A stretch of DNA of 64,000 bases from Streptomyces sp. DH41. Its GTDB lineage: Bacteria; Actinomycetota; Actinomycetes; Streptomycetales; Streptomycetaceae. Below the pieces are notes generated by a model, which worked only from the letters and a program-made list of their open reading frames with translations, had not been told where the DNA came from and ran no database searches. Below are positions 7,261 through 15,757 of this stretch, piece by piece; position 1 is the first letter of the stretch, and the number at the start of each line of letters is the position of its first letter. The stretch spans positions 124,001-188,000 of the forward strand of contig NZ_JARVKY010000004.1 in NCBI RefSeq assembly GCF_029813785.1. The letters run 5' to 3'. Made by a program: the position numbers and the translations under genes.

Positions 7261-9804
7261 CTACGACCAGCGGCGCAGCGCCGCTCGGGCCGGCAGCGTG
7301 ACCGCGAGCAGGGCCAGGCCGCCGGCGGCGGCGACGAAGGATCCGTACACCAGCGGGGGCACGTACGGCGCCTCGCCGGTCGTGCCGCTCATCATGGGGA
7401 TCAGCGTGGCCGCGGCGATCGCGGAGCCGAGGACCACTCCGACCGCGGAGACCAGCAGGCCCTCCCAGCGAAGCATCGTCAGCACCTGGCGCCGGGTGGA
7501 GCCGACGAGGCGCAGCGTGCCCAGTTCGCGGCGACGGTCCAGGACCGTCATCACCAGGGTGTTGACCGCGGCGACGGCGGCGAAGCCGCCGAGGACCGCG
7601 GCCATGGTGTTGTTCATCCAGGCGCCCAGCTTCGCGTCGAGGTTCCGCTCGGTGGCGTAGCCGGAGGCGTCGGTGACCTCGCCCAGGGCGGTGAGTGACT
7701 GCTCCGAGCCGCCCCGTACGAGCAGGGTGCTGTCGAAGCCCGAGGTGACGTGCCCGGAGAGAGACGCCCGGTCCATGGTCACCGTGGCCAGACCGAGGCC
7801 GCGGCCGTAGACCGCGACGATCTCGGGACGGGCCTCGGTGCCGTCGGGGAGGTAGAGCGGAAGCCGGTCGCCTACGCCGGCGTCCGCCGAGTTCGCCAGG
7901 GTCTTGTCGATGGCGATACGGCCCTTGCCGAGGTGGTCGAGGCTGCCTTCTCGTACGTCCAGGTCCTGCACCTTCGCGAGCTCGGCGCCGGAGCCGGTGA
8001 CGCCCTGGGTCGCCGCGCCCTGCAGCGACTTGAACTCGCCGGAGCCGACCGGCACCAGCACCTGTGTGTTCAGCAGGCCGACGGCCGCCTCCACGCCCGG
8101 CGCGCGGGAGGCGTGCGCCGCCGCGTCCACCGGGAGCCCCGCCGGGTCGGTGACCACGTGGTCCGCGGTGATGCCCGCGCGCCGTTGCTTGTCGGCGGCG
8201 TGGGTCTCGCTGGTGTGCATGAAGACGAGCGTCGAGGCGAAGGCCATGGCGAGCACGATCGGGGTGATCGCGGAGGCGAGGCGGCGTGCGTTGGCGCGGG
8301 AGTTGGCCGCCGCGAGCTCGGCCGCCGGGCCCGCGCCGCGCAGCGGGAGGCCGAACAGGCTCGCGCACAGCCGCGCCACCAACGGGCCCAGCAGCCCGAC
8401 GGCGAGCATGAAGCACATGACGACGCCGAGGGCGGCGCCGGCCGCGTCGCCTCCGGCGGAGCGGGCGGACACGCCGGTGAGGACCGCGCCCGAGACGAGG
8501 GCGCCGACGCCGAGGACGGTACGGATCAGGCCGGGCCGCAGTCGCTCCACCGACGCCTCCGACAGTGCCTGGCCCGGCTTGATCTTCGCAGGCCGGCGGC
8601 CGGCCGCCCAGCCGGCGCCGAGCGCGGTGAGCAGCCCGACGCCGACGGCGGCGAGCAGCGGGAGTCCGGAGACGTGCAGGTCCACGGCTTGCGGGATGGC
8701 ACCGCGGTCCTGAAGCTGCCCGAACCACCAGTGCGCGAGTCCGATGCCGGGCAGGCACCCGGCGATCCCGGCGAGCGGCGCGACGAGCAGTGCTTCGGAG
8801 GCGACCGCGCGGCGGATCTGTCGCGGGGTGGCACCGACGGCGCGCAGCAGCGCGAATGCGCGGGCTCGCTGGCCGACCGACAGCGCGACGGTTCCGGCGG
8901 CGGTGAAGACCGCGACGATGGCGGCGATGCCGCCGAAGGAGCCGCCGATTCCGAAGAGTGTCAGTTTGGCGTGGCCGAGGCCCGGTTCTTCGACGGCGCC
9001 GCGGTCGTCGCCGGTGTGCACCTGTGCGCCGGAGCCGGTCAGTGCCTTCTTCACCGAGCCGGCGAGGTCGCCGGCATCGGTGCCGTGCTTCGCCAGTACG
9101 ACGATGGCGTCCGCTTTGCCGGGGTGTCCGGCGAGCGTGGGGGCCTGGGCGTCGGCGAACCAGGCGATGGCGCGTGCGTCGCCCGTGTCCCGGGCGGTGT
9201 CCGCGGCTCCGGCCTCGGCGACGCCCGCGACGCGGAAGTCCTGCTGCCCGGCGGCGGTCCGCAGCACGACGGTGTCGCCGACAGCGGCCTTCGCCGCGCG
9301 GGCCGTGCCCGCGTCGAGCACGACTTCGCCCTCGCGGGGCGCGGAACCGGTGGTCAGCTCGGTACCGGTGAAGGTCTGCGAGCCCCATCCGTGCGCGGTG
9401 ATCACACCGCCCGGAACGGGAAGTCCGCGTGCCCCGGGGCCCGCGCCGTCGTCCGCCACGCGCACCGGGAAGGTGAAGTCCGGGACGGCGGTGGCCGCAC
9501 CCGGCGCCTTCGCGGCCTTCGCCGCCAGCCCCGCGTCCACCCGTGCGGTGTCGGGCAGCGGGACCGCCTCCTTCTCGCGGTCTTCGCCGCTGCCCGTGAC
9601 GACGTACTCGTACTGGTCCGCCGCCGCGACGACGGGCGCCCGCGCGTACCGTTGCGGCGGCACCGACGCGCGCAGGCTGGTCTCGAGCAGGATCCCGCAG
9701 GCCGAGACGATCAGTGCGGACATCAGCAGCGCGAGGAAGGTACCCGCGAAGGACGCGGGCTTGAAGCGGACGGCCTCACGGGCGAGTCCGTTGGGGCGCC
9801 TCAT
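7261..9804 (-). CDS. ABC transporter permease, FtsX/MacB type
   Basis: An 847-residue membrane protein. A first membrane segment (about residues 18-38) is followed by a roughly 230-residue extracytoplasmic domain. Then comes a four-span FtsX block, a second periplasm-like domain and a second FtsX block that ends near the C-terminus, the duplicated layout of single-gene actinobacterial FtsX permeases. The start at 9804 overlaps the ATPase stop by ATGA. The frame remains open upstream through the ATPase gene, but that part is an out-of-frame reading of the ATPase and is not a fusion. Family members export peptides, lipoproteins or drugs or remodel the envelope mechanically; they do not import. 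Confidence 0.88.
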   Translation of the reverse strand: MRRPNGLAREAVRFKPASFAGTFLALLMSALIVSACGILLETSLRASVPPQRYARAPVVAAADQYEYVVTGSGEDREKEAVPLPDTARVDAGLAAKAAKAPGAATAVPDFTFPVRVADDGAGPGARGLPVPGGVITAHGWGSQTFTGTELTTGSAPREGEVVLDAGTARAAKAAVGDTVVLRTAAGQQDFRVAGVAEAGAADTARDTGDARAIAWFADAQAPTLAGHPGKADAIVVLAKHGTDAGDLAGSVKKALTGSGAQVHTGDDRGAVEEPGLGHAKLTLFGIGGSFGGIAAIVAVFTAAGTVALSVGQRARAFALLRAVGATPRQIRRAVASEALLVAPLAGIAGCLPGIGLAHWWFGQLQDRGAIPQAVDLHVSGLPLLAAVGVGLLTALGAGWAAGRRPAKIKPGQALSEASVERLRPGLIRTVLGVGALVSGAVLTGVSARSAGGDAAGAALGVVMCFMLAVGLLGPLVARLCASLFGLPLRGAGPAAELAAANSRANARRLASAITPIVLAMAFASTLVFMHTSETHAADKQRRAGITADHVVTDPAGLPVDAAAHASRAPGVEAAVGLLNTQVLVPVGSGEFKSLQGAATQGVTGSGAELAKVQDLDVREGSLDHLGKGRIAIDKTLANSADAGVGDRLPLYLPDGTEARPEIVAVYGRGLGLATVTMDRASLSGHVTSGFDSTLLVRGGSEQSLTALGEVTDASGYATERNLDAKLGAWMNNTMAAVLGGFAAVAAVNTLVMTVLDRRRELGTLRLVGSTRRQVLTMLRWEGLLVSAVGVVLGSAIAAATLIPMMSGTTGEAPYVPPLVYGSFVAAAGGLALLAVTLPARAALRRWS

Positions 9805-10646
9805 GCCGCCACACCCGCCATCGCACCGGCGCCGGAGGCAGGGGAGGTGAGCACGGCCATCCGTGCCGCGATCTGCTCGGCCGAACCGTGCTCGAGGTGG
9901 TCGGAGAAGGCGCCGTCGGCGAGGAACAGAACACGGTCGGCCCAGGCGGCCGCGGCCGGGTCGTGGGTGACCATGACGACGGTGGCGCCGAGGGTGTCCA
10001 CCGCGTGCCGGAGCAGGCCCAGGACCTCGGCGGCGGTGCCGGTGTCGAGGGCGCCGGTGGGCTCGTCGGCGAAGACCACGTCCGGGCCGGTGACCAGGGC
10101 ACGGGCGACGGCCACGCGTTGCTGCTGGCCGCCGGAGAGCTCGCCGGGCCGGCGCTTCGCCTTGTCGGCGAGGCCGACCTGTGCGAGCACCGTCTGCGCC
10201 CGGCGCCGGTCCTGGCGCTGCCCGGCCAGGCGCATGGGCAGCAGCACGTTCTGCTCCGCGGTGAGGGAGGGCAGCAGGTTGAAGGCCTGGAAGACGAAGC
10301 CGAGACGGCTGCGGCGCAGCTCGGTGAGCTCGTTCTCGCTCATGCCGGTGATCTCCGTACCGCCGAGGCGCACGGAGCCGGCCGACGGCCGGTCGAGGCC
10401 GGCGGCGCACTGGAGGAACGTGGACTTCCCGGACCCGGAGGGGCCCATGACGGCGGTGAACGTGCCGCGCGGGAGGGCGAGGTCGATGCCCGCCAGTGCG
10501 TGCACGGTGCCCGCCCCGCGGCCGTACTGCCGCCGGACACCGCGCAGCTCGACGGCGAGACCGGGTGTGGCGGCCTGGACCTCGGGCCGGTCCTCCGCCT
10601 CCGTCCGGTCGTCCGCCTTCTTCCGCTTGCCGCTGCGTAGCCTCAT
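9801..10646 (-). CDS. ABC transporter ATP-binding protein, MacB/LolD type
   Basis: A 281-residue ATPase. Walker A is GPSGSGKST (68-76), the Q-loop is FVFQAFNLLPSL, the signature is LSGGQQQR (170-177) and Walker B is VVFADE (190-195), followed by a His-containing switch in VMVTHD. The first 30 residues are a charged extension. It is coupled to the FtsX permease downstream (4-nt overlap), forming a two-gene exporter. Upstream is the 51-bp element at 10710-10760 that also precedes the hydrolase gene at 15491, and beyond that a kinase/regulator pair on the same strand. The likely control is by that two-component system (inference). Confidence 0.92.
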   Translation of the reverse strand: MRLRSGKRKKADDRTEAEDRPEVQAATPGLAVELRGVRRQYGRGAGTVHALAGIDLALPRGTFTAVMGPSGSGKSTFLQCAAGLDRPSAGSVRLGGTEITGMSENELTELRRSRLGFVFQAFNLLPSLTAEQNVLLPMRLAGQRQDRRRAQTVLAQVGLADKAKRRPGELSGGQQQRVAVARALVTGPDVVFADEPTGALDTGTAAEVLGLLRHAVDTLGATVVMVTHDPAAAAWADRVLFLADGAFSDHLEHGSAEQIAARMAVLTSPASGAGAMAGVAA

Positions 10647-10709
10647 GTCCCGTCTCCCTCATACGTGCACTTCTGTGACGGGTGAAGAGTGCGGGGACGG
10701 CTGCGCGCC

Positions 10710-10760
10710 GGGCGTCATACCCGGGAGCCAATGTGGAGGTGCTACCACGGTAGGGGGTGG
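10710..10760 (-). promoter_or_regulatory. Element A: promoter/operator of the ABC exporter operon, copy of element B
   Basis: Read leftward this begins CCACCCCCTACCGTGGTA and ends TGACGCCC, stopping 64 bp before the ATPase start. It aligns without gaps to 15556-15606 (element B, 65 bp before the hydrolase start): 39 of 51 positions agree, in blocks ACCCCCTAC, GGTA, TGGCTCCC and TGACGCCC. The block ACCCCCTACCGTGGT is an imperfect inverted repeat, plausible for a dimeric response regulator. Confidence 0.6.
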
Positions 10761-11008
10761 AGGAGGGGAGGTCTCGGGCCCTCCCCCCGGCCGGTGGTCA
10801 CCCGCCGTTCGATGCGGCGGGCCGTGGACTCGTGTCCACGGGGGTGGCGTACCGCACGGCCCCGGACGGCGCGGGCGCCCGGCCCGGCACAGCGGTTTCC
10901 CCGCCGGAGCCACGCCCCGGGCCCCGGCAGAAGCGGCAACGGGGCGACGGGGGCAAGGGGCGGCAACGGAGCGAAGTACCCCCGCACGCCGCGCCTGCGG
11001 GGGCGGCT
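10761..11008. other. Intergenic stretch, nothing recognised
   Basis: About 250 bp between element A and the terminator of the response-regulator gene. Codon structure is poor on both strands and no repeat, RNA or promoter is evident. It may carry the unidentified upstream part of the ABC operon promoter region. Confidence 0.4.
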
Positions 11009-11051
11009 CGGAGCCCCCGGCCCGCCCTTCGGCGCAGGCCGGGGGGCTCCG
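11009..11051 (-). terminator. Terminator hairpin after the response-regulator gene
   Basis: CGGAGCCCCCGGCC (11009-11022) pairs with GGCCGGGGGGCTCCG (11037-11051), a stem of about 14 bp with one bulged G and a 14-nt loop. It starts about 30 bp past the stop of the response-regulator gene, in the direction of its transcription, and separates it from the ABC operon. Confidence 0.65.
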
Positions 11052-11079
11052 TCCTTACCGGCCGCCCCGACGGGGTGGG

Positions 11080-11754
11080 CTATTCGCCCGGTGCCACCAG
11101 CCCCGACTCGTAGGCGAAGACCACCGCCTGGGCGCGGTCGCGCAGGTCGAGCTTGGTGAGGACGCGGCTCACGTGCGTCTTCACCGTCTGCTCGGCCAGA
11201 ACCAGCGTCGTCGCGATCTCCCCGTTCGACCGGCCGCGGGCCACCAGGGTGAGGACCTCGGTCTCGCGTTCGGTCAGGCCCTTGAGCCGCAGCGCCGGCT
11301 TGCCCCGGGCGACGGGCCGCTGCCTGGCGAAGTCCGCGATGAGGCGGCGGGTCACGGAAGGGGCGAGCAGCGCGTCGCCCGAGGCCACGACGCGTACCGC
11401 CGCGATGAGGTCGGCCGGCGGCGCGTCCTTGAGCAGGAATCCGCTCGCGCCCGCTCGTAGCGCCTCGTAGACGTAGTCGTCGACGTCGAAGGTGGTGAGC
11501 ATCAGGACGCGCGGCCGGTGCGTCACGCCCGGCGGCGGCGTCAGAAGGCGGCGCGCGGCCTCCAGGCCGTCCATCTCGGGCATGCGGACGTCCATCAGCA
11601 CGACGTCGGGATGGGTGCGGCGGCTGAGCTCGACGCCCTGCGCACCGTCGGGGGCCTCGCCCACCACGTCGATGTCGCTCTGGGCGGCCAACAGCGCGGC
11701 GAAACCGGCTCGCACCATGGCCTGGTCGTCGACGATGATGACACGCGTCGTCAC
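11080..11754 (-). CDS. NarL/LuxR-family response regulator
   Basis: A 224-residue regulator. The receiver domain (1-120) has the acidic pair VDD at 8-10, phosphoacceptor Asp55 in VVLMDVRMPEMDG, and the conserved LTTFD and LLKDAPP segments. The C-terminal LuxR-type helix-turn-helix (about 158-215) has LTERETEVLTLVARGRSNGEIA and VKTHVSRVLTKL split over its helices. The GTG start overlaps the upstream kinase stop by GTGA (11751-11754), so the two are made together. The shared elements A and B upstream of the ABC and hydrolase operons are its most likely targets (inference). The stranded desaturase end just upstream of the kinase recalls DesK/DesR-type systems. Confidence 0.92.
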   Translation of the reverse strand: MTTRVIIVDDQAMVRAGFAALLAAQSDIDVVGEAPDGAQGVELSRRTHPDVVLMDVRMPEMDGLEAARRLLTPPPGVTHRPRVLMLTTFDVDDYVYEALRAGASGFLLKDAPPADLIAAVRVVASGDALLAPSVTRRLIADFARQRPVARGKPALRLKGLTERETEVLTLVARGRSNGEIATTLVLAEQTVKTHVSRVLTKLDLRDRAQAVVFAYESGLVAPGE

Positions 11755-12989
11755 GTGAGGTCCCTTTCACTCAGTGGGAGTTGTGCGACGACCCGGAAGC
11801 CGCCGTCCGGCAGTGGCCCCGCGTCGAGGGTGCCGCCGGCGAGCCGTACCCGCTCACGCATACCTACGAGACCGTGCCCGGTGCCGCCCACCTCCAGCGG
11901 TGCGGCGGGCGGCTTCGGCGGCGGGCCGTTGACCACCAGGACGGTGAGCCGCGCGCCGTCCCGCGAAGGGGAGTCCGAAACCGAGAGCGACACCTGTGTC
12001 CGCGCACCCGGTGCGTGCCGGACGACGTTCGCGAGGGCCTCCTGGACGATGCGGTACGCGGACAGACCCACCGCCTCGGGCACGTCGGCGTCGCAGGGGG
12101 TGAACTCCACCGGTCCGCCTGCCCTCGCCGTCGCTTGTGCCAGCTGCGCGATCTGCGTCAGCCCCGGCTGGGGCGCGAGCTCTCCGTGCTCCTCCTCGTT
12201 GCGCAGGACTCCGAGGAGTCTGCGCATCTCGCCGAGCGACGCGCGGGCGGTCGCCGCGATGGACGTGAACTCCTCCCGCGCCTCCGGCGGCAGCCGGTCG
12301 AGGCGGTACTCCGCGGTGTCCGCCTGCACCGTGATGACGGACATGTGGTGCGCCACCACGTCGTGCAGCTCGCGCGCGATCCGGGCGCGTTCCTCCAGCA
12401 GCGTCCGCCGGCCGCGCTCGGCCTCGCTGATCGTCTCCTGCTCGGCCAGCCTGCGCTGCACCTCGTGCCGCTCGCGGAGCGCGCCGGCGAACACGAGGGT
12501 GACACCGCTGAGCATGGTGAGCACGGTGCTGTTGCTGTTCGTGCCGTGCGGCACGACGAACTCCAGGCCGATGCCCGCGCCCGCCGTCGCCAGCCACACC
12601 AGCAGCAGTGTCCGGCGCCGCTCGCGCAGGCCGAGGGCGAGGCAGAGGCCGACGTACCCGACGATCTCCATCGGCGGGAACGGCCACAGGAGCCGTTCCT
12701 CGAAGTCGACGGCGAGCAGGGCGAGCGCCCCGGCCACGTCCGCGGCGAAGACCAAGTACCAGGCCTGCAGCGGACGGAGGACGGCGAGCAGCAGCGGTGC
12801 CGACTGCACGACCGCCAGGGCGCTCGCGATGCCCGCGTTCAGACCGTAGTCGACGCTGAGCACCCGGATGGTGGTGGGCAGCAGCGCGACGCACAGCACG
12901 AACGCCACCCCCCACGGCAGCAGCCGTACCCACGGGCGCGAAGCCCCCGCGAGCAGCGCACGCGGGCGTCCCTCCTTCACTGCGGTCAT
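11751..12989 (-). CDS. Sensor histidine kinase, HisKA_3 type
   Basis: About 412 residues with a multi-span N-terminal membrane domain (roughly the first 150 residues) and a short coiled coil. The phosphoacceptor box is ERARIARELHDVVAHHMSV, with the His of ELHDVVAHH as the phosphorylated site. The C-terminal HATPase_c domain has an N-box in EALANVVRHA and a G-box in GTGHGLVGMRERV. The ATG at 12989 is used; an in-frame GTG lies two codons earlier. The ATG overlaps the TGA that ends the desaturase remnant (ATGA, 12986-12989), so the kinase was translationally coupled to that gene. It is the partner of the response regulator downstream. Membrane-embedded sensing, as in DesK, would fit but is not shown. 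Confidence 0.9.
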   Translation of the reverse strand: MTAVKEGRPRALLAGASRPWVRLLPWGVAFVLCVALLPTTIRVLSVDYGLNAGIASALAVVQSAPLLLAVLRPLQAWYLVFAADVAGALALLAVDFEERLLWPFPPMEIVGYVGLCLALGLRERRRTLLLVWLATAGAGIGLEFVVPHGTNSNSTVLTMLSGVTLVFAGALRERHEVQRRLAEQETISEAERGRRTLLEERARIARELHDVVAHHMSVITVQADTAEYRLDRLPPEAREEFTSIAATARASLGEMRRLLGVLRNEEEHGELAPQPGLTQIAQLAQATARAGGPVEFTPCDADVPEAVGLSAYRIVQEALANVVRHAPGARTQVSLSVSDSPSRDGARLTVLVVNGPPPKPPAAPLEVGGTGHGLVGMRERVRLAGGTLDAGPLPDGGFRVVAQLPLSERDLT

Positions 12990-13273
12990 GAGCACCAGCC
13001 TATGTGCGACGGGACGGGGTCAGGACACGCGGAGCGGTCCGCGTCATCGGCGCGGCCCCGGCCTCCGGCCCCTGCGGCGGCGAATGTCGCCTGGCGATAG
13101 GAGTCGACGCGGCCGGTCTCCGCGTAGGGGACGCCGAGGGCCCGGCGGTGGGCCTTCACCATGGACCGGGCGAGCCTCAGGTGCGGGCGGGGCATGCTGG
13201 GGAACAGGTGGTGCTCGATCTGGTAGTTGAGGCCGGCGAGGAACCAGTCGGTGCGAAAGCCGCCCTTGGTGTC
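12986..13273 (-). pseudogene. 3' remnant of an acyl-lipid/acyl-CoA fatty-acid desaturase
   Basis: About 95 codons are recognisable. They hold the third histidine box and its surroundings, GGLNYQIEHHLFP-like (here AGLNYQIEHHLFPSMPRP), then LRLARSMVKAHRRALGVPY and a SYRQA tail, the standard C-terminus of membrane desaturases (PF00487). The two earlier histidine boxes and all membrane spans are missing. Upstream of codon 1 of the remnant the frame runs into the acyltransferase end (13306), only 33 bp away, so about two thirds of the gene was lost by deletion. Its TGA overlaps the kinase ATG. No start codon or ribosome site of its own is evident, so it is called broken. Confidence 0.8.
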
Positions 13274-13305
13274 GGGTCTCCGCACGCGGCGCGGCACCGG
13301 ATCCC

Positions 13306-14517
13306 TCACGCCGCCAGCGCGAAGTAGGCGAAGCCGGCCGCCAGTACGCCCGCCGCCGCGCGGCGGGTCGTGCCGGTGCGGACCCAAGGGGTCTCCAGGG
13401 GCCGGGCGAACTTCACGATCGCCACGAGCAGACCCGCGAAGAGCGGCATCCAGGCCACCCGCGCCAGGATCCAGCCGGTGGTGTCCGGCGCGGTGGTCAG
13501 GCCGGGGACCTCGCCGAAGCGGGAGAAGGGGACCGCGGCGGCGAGCATCGCCGTCTGGTGCCAGCACAGGATCGTCATCGCGGACAGGTTGATGATCACC
13601 ACCGGGGCCCACAGGGCGGGGCGCCCGAGCAGCCGGGCCAGCCGGTCGCGCAGCAGGATCGCCGCACCGGACTGGGCGGCCGCGAGCGCCAGGACCAGCA
13701 GGGACGGCGGGTGGGAGTTGGTACGGGACGCGCCGGGCACGCCCACTATCGACGCCGGGTAGTGGAAGGCGAGCAACAGGGTGGCGAACAGGGCCGTGCC
13801 GCCCGCGAGCAGCAGCCACGCCTCGCGGCGGCCCAGCCGCCTGTCCGCCCAGGACACGCCCAGCTGGTAGGCGAACATCCAGCCCGGAAGCATGTTGAGC
13901 AGACTCACCCAGGACGGCATCGCGTCCGCGTACGGCCCGTAACGCAGGAAGTCGACCACCGCGACCGAGCCGAGCAGTGGGGCCGCGGACCGGAATCCGA
14001 GGCGCTGCGAGGCGCGGACGCAGTACGGCGTCAGGGCCGTGATCACGGCGTAGACGCCGACGAACCACAGGGGCTGGACGACCAGTGTCGACGCGGTGTG
14101 CAGGGTGGCGGTCGGGACGCCGAGGCCGTAATGGAGGGTGGGGAGCAGCAGCGCCCATACGGCGGTGACGCCAAGGACCGGGCGGCCCAGGCGGGTGAGC
14201 CGGCCGGTGATCCACTCGCGGGCCGAGCCCTTGCGACGCTGGTAGGAGAGGTACGAGGAGTAGCCGCCGACCAGGAAGAAGATGCCCAGCGTCTGAAGGA
14301 TCCAGCCGGCCGGGGCCAGCGCGCCGAACGTGGCCAGCGGGCTGGCGTTGTGCAGGCCGCCGCCGGTGTCGAGGGTGAAGCCGCCGAGCAGCCAGTGGCC
14401 GGTCGGGACGGCCAGGAGCGCCAGCGCGCGCAGACCGTCGATGGCGCGGTCGCGGTGGGCGGGGGTCCGGTCGTCGATCCGGGCGGTGAGCTTCGTGAGC
14501 TTCGTGGGGGGCTTCAT
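13306..14517 (-). CDS. Membrane acyltransferase, acyltransferase-3 (OafA/NodX) family
   Basis: A 403-residue protein with about 10-11 hydrophobic spans. The family N-terminal signature RDRAIDGLRALALLAVPTGH, with the catalytic-type His in PTGHW, precedes span 1, and FLVGGYSSYLSYQRR and RLTRLGRPVL follow. Members move acetyl or other acyl groups from the cytoplasm onto sugars, lipids or antibiotics at the membrane. The ATG overlaps the hydrolase stop by ATGA (14514-14517). The operon with a secreted hydrolase suggests acyl-ester turnover at the cell surface (inference). It ends 33 bp before the desaturase remnant. Confidence 0.85.
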   Translation of the reverse strand: MKPPTKLTKLTARIDDRTPAHRDRAIDGLRALALLAVPTGHWLLGGFTLDTGGGLHNASPLATFGALAPAGWILQTLGIFFLVGGYSSYLSYQRRKGSAREWITGRLTRLGRPVLGVTAVWALLLPTLHYGLGVPTATLHTASTLVVQPLWFVGVYAVITALTPYCVRASQRLGFRSAAPLLGSVAVVDFLRYGPYADAMPSWVSLLNMLPGWMFAYQLGVSWADRRLGRREAWLLLAGGTALFATLLLAFHYPASIVGVPGASRTNSHPPSLLVLALAAAQSGAAILLRDRLARLLGRPALWAPVVIINLSAMTILCWHQTAMLAAAVPFSRFGEVPGLTTAPDTTGWILARVAWMPLFAGLLVAIVKFARPLETPWVRTGTTRRAAAGVLAAGFAYFALAA

Positions 14518-15491
14518 CGCGGGTCTCCCCCGGCGATCGCCGCGAACGCGGTCAGGGTGGAGGTGCCGGGAGTGAGGTACTCGTCGTGCTCCGGGACGTC
14601 GTCGGCGGGCAGGACGGTAGCGCCGAAGCCGGGCGAGGTGGGGTCCGCGCCGTGGCCCAGGCCGAGGACCTCGACGTTGGGGACGTGGCCGATCCAGTCG
14701 GCCGGGGACTTCGCCGCCCAGATGTGGGCATCGGTGCCGAGCGCGGTGACGTCGTCGGCGCGCATGCCGGGCGAGCCCATGACGACGATGTCGCTCGCGT
14801 CGGTGTCAGGGGCGGCGAGGCCGCAGACCACCGAGCCGTAGCTGTGGCAGAAGAGGGAGGGGTCCGGGAGGCCTGCCGCGTCCAGGCCGTCGGTGAGACG
14901 GGTGAGGCGTTCGGCGCCGGTCTCGGCGAGCCGGGCCGTCGCCAGGTCGGGTCCGATGCCGGAGGGGGTGGTGTAACCGGCCCAGGCGATGACGGCCGTG
15001 TCGCCGCCCGCCTCCTCCTGGAGGTCGGCGGCACGCTGGGTCAAACGGTCGAACGTCGAGATGTCGATGTCCGAGCCGGGGACGAGCACCGAGACGTGGG
15101 TGGCGTTCTCCAGGTCGCCGGTGACCTGCGCGATCAGGCCGCGACCGCGCGGATCGTACGCCAGGACCCGGTCGCCCGCGGGGGCGTTGGCCTCGTAGCG
15201 GAGGCTCACGGGGGCGCCGTCGAGGTTGCCCACCACGGTGGGGTGGTCCTCGACCAGTCGCTGCCGCTGAGTGTCGGAGAGACCGGCGAAGAAGGCCGCC
15301 ACCTCGGACGGGGTGGCCGTGGTGGGGTCCGGTGTCGCCCTGCCGAGAGAGTCGTCCGCCAGCCAGGCGGCGGTGCCGGGAAGCGGACCGCTCAGCACGC
15401 TCTCGCTGCTCGCCGAGGCCCAGCCTGCCGTGCTGCCGACCAGCAGCGCGGTCAGTACGGCGGTGATCAGGCTCTTCCTGAAGCGGCTCAT
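14514..15491 (-). CDS. Secreted alpha/beta hydrolase (DUF1023-like)
   Basis: A 325-residue protein with an N-terminal signal peptide (basic start MSRFRKS, hydrophobic core to about residue 22, AWASA cleavage region). The mature part resembles the DUF1023 alpha/beta-hydrolase group: LRYEANAPAGDRVLAYDPRGRG-like start in split strands, VSVLVPGSDID, AVIAWAGYTTP and a nucleophile elbow in CHSYGS (pattern xHSYG). The late His of LGLGHGADP or PEHDEY may complete the triad. It leads an operon with the acyltransferase. Upstream lies element B (15556-15606), shared with the ABC exporter operon. The substrate is unknown; an esterase or lipase role at the envelope is inferred. Confidence 0.8.
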   Translation of the reverse strand: MSRFRKSLITAVLTALLVGSTAGWASASSESVLSGPLPGTAAWLADDSLGRATPDPTTATPSEVAAFFAGLSDTQRQRLVEDHPTVVGNLDGAPVSLRYEANAPAGDRVLAYDPRGRGLIAQVTGDLENATHVSVLVPGSDIDISTFDRLTQRAADLQEEAGGDTAVIAWAGYTTPSGIGPDLATARLAETGAERLTRLTDGLDAAGLPDPSLFCHSYGSVVCGLAAPDTDASDIVVMGSPGMRADDVTALGTDAHIWAAKSPADWIGHVPNVEVLGLGHGADPTSPGFGATVLPADDVPEHDEYLTPGTSTLTAFAAIAGGDPR

Positions 15492-15555
15492 CCGTCCGTC
15501 TCCCTCTGTCTCGTCCGTGATGACGGAGAGGAAGGTAGGAAGACGGTGTGGGGTG

Positions 15556-15606
15556 GGGCGTCACCCTGGGGAGCCACGCCGGAAGTGATACCCCAGTAGG
15601 GGGTGG
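15556..15606 (-). promoter_or_regulatory. Element B: promoter/operator of the hydrolase-acyltransferase operon
   Basis: Read leftward this begins CCACCCCCTACTGGGGTA and ends TGACGCCC, stopping 65 bp before the hydrolase ATG. ACCCC-CTACT-GGGGT is a perfect 5-bp inverted repeat with a 5-bp centre. It matches element A at 39 of 51 positions with no gap. The near-identical spacing to the start codons argues for a shared promoter with a regulator site. The remaining 150 bp up to the next gene (15758) show nothing recognisable. Confidence 0.6.
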
Positions 15607-15757
15607 GCCAGAAGACGCCGGTTCTTGGGGGGCGGCGGTAATCGTCGCGGGCCACCGGCCGATGCGGGCGCTCGTCGCGCCGATCGGCCGGCGCGTCCCC
15701 GTCGGCGGGGGTCCCGTCGTGTCCACTCCACCGGTTCTGAGCATTGCTGAAGGGGTT

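Noticed and set aside
7261..10731. One continuous 1156-codon frame suggesting an ATPase-permease fusion
   Set aside because: The N-terminal third is an out-of-frame reading of the ATPase gene; the permease begins at an ATG overlapping the ATPase stop, and the ATPase has its own intact frame.
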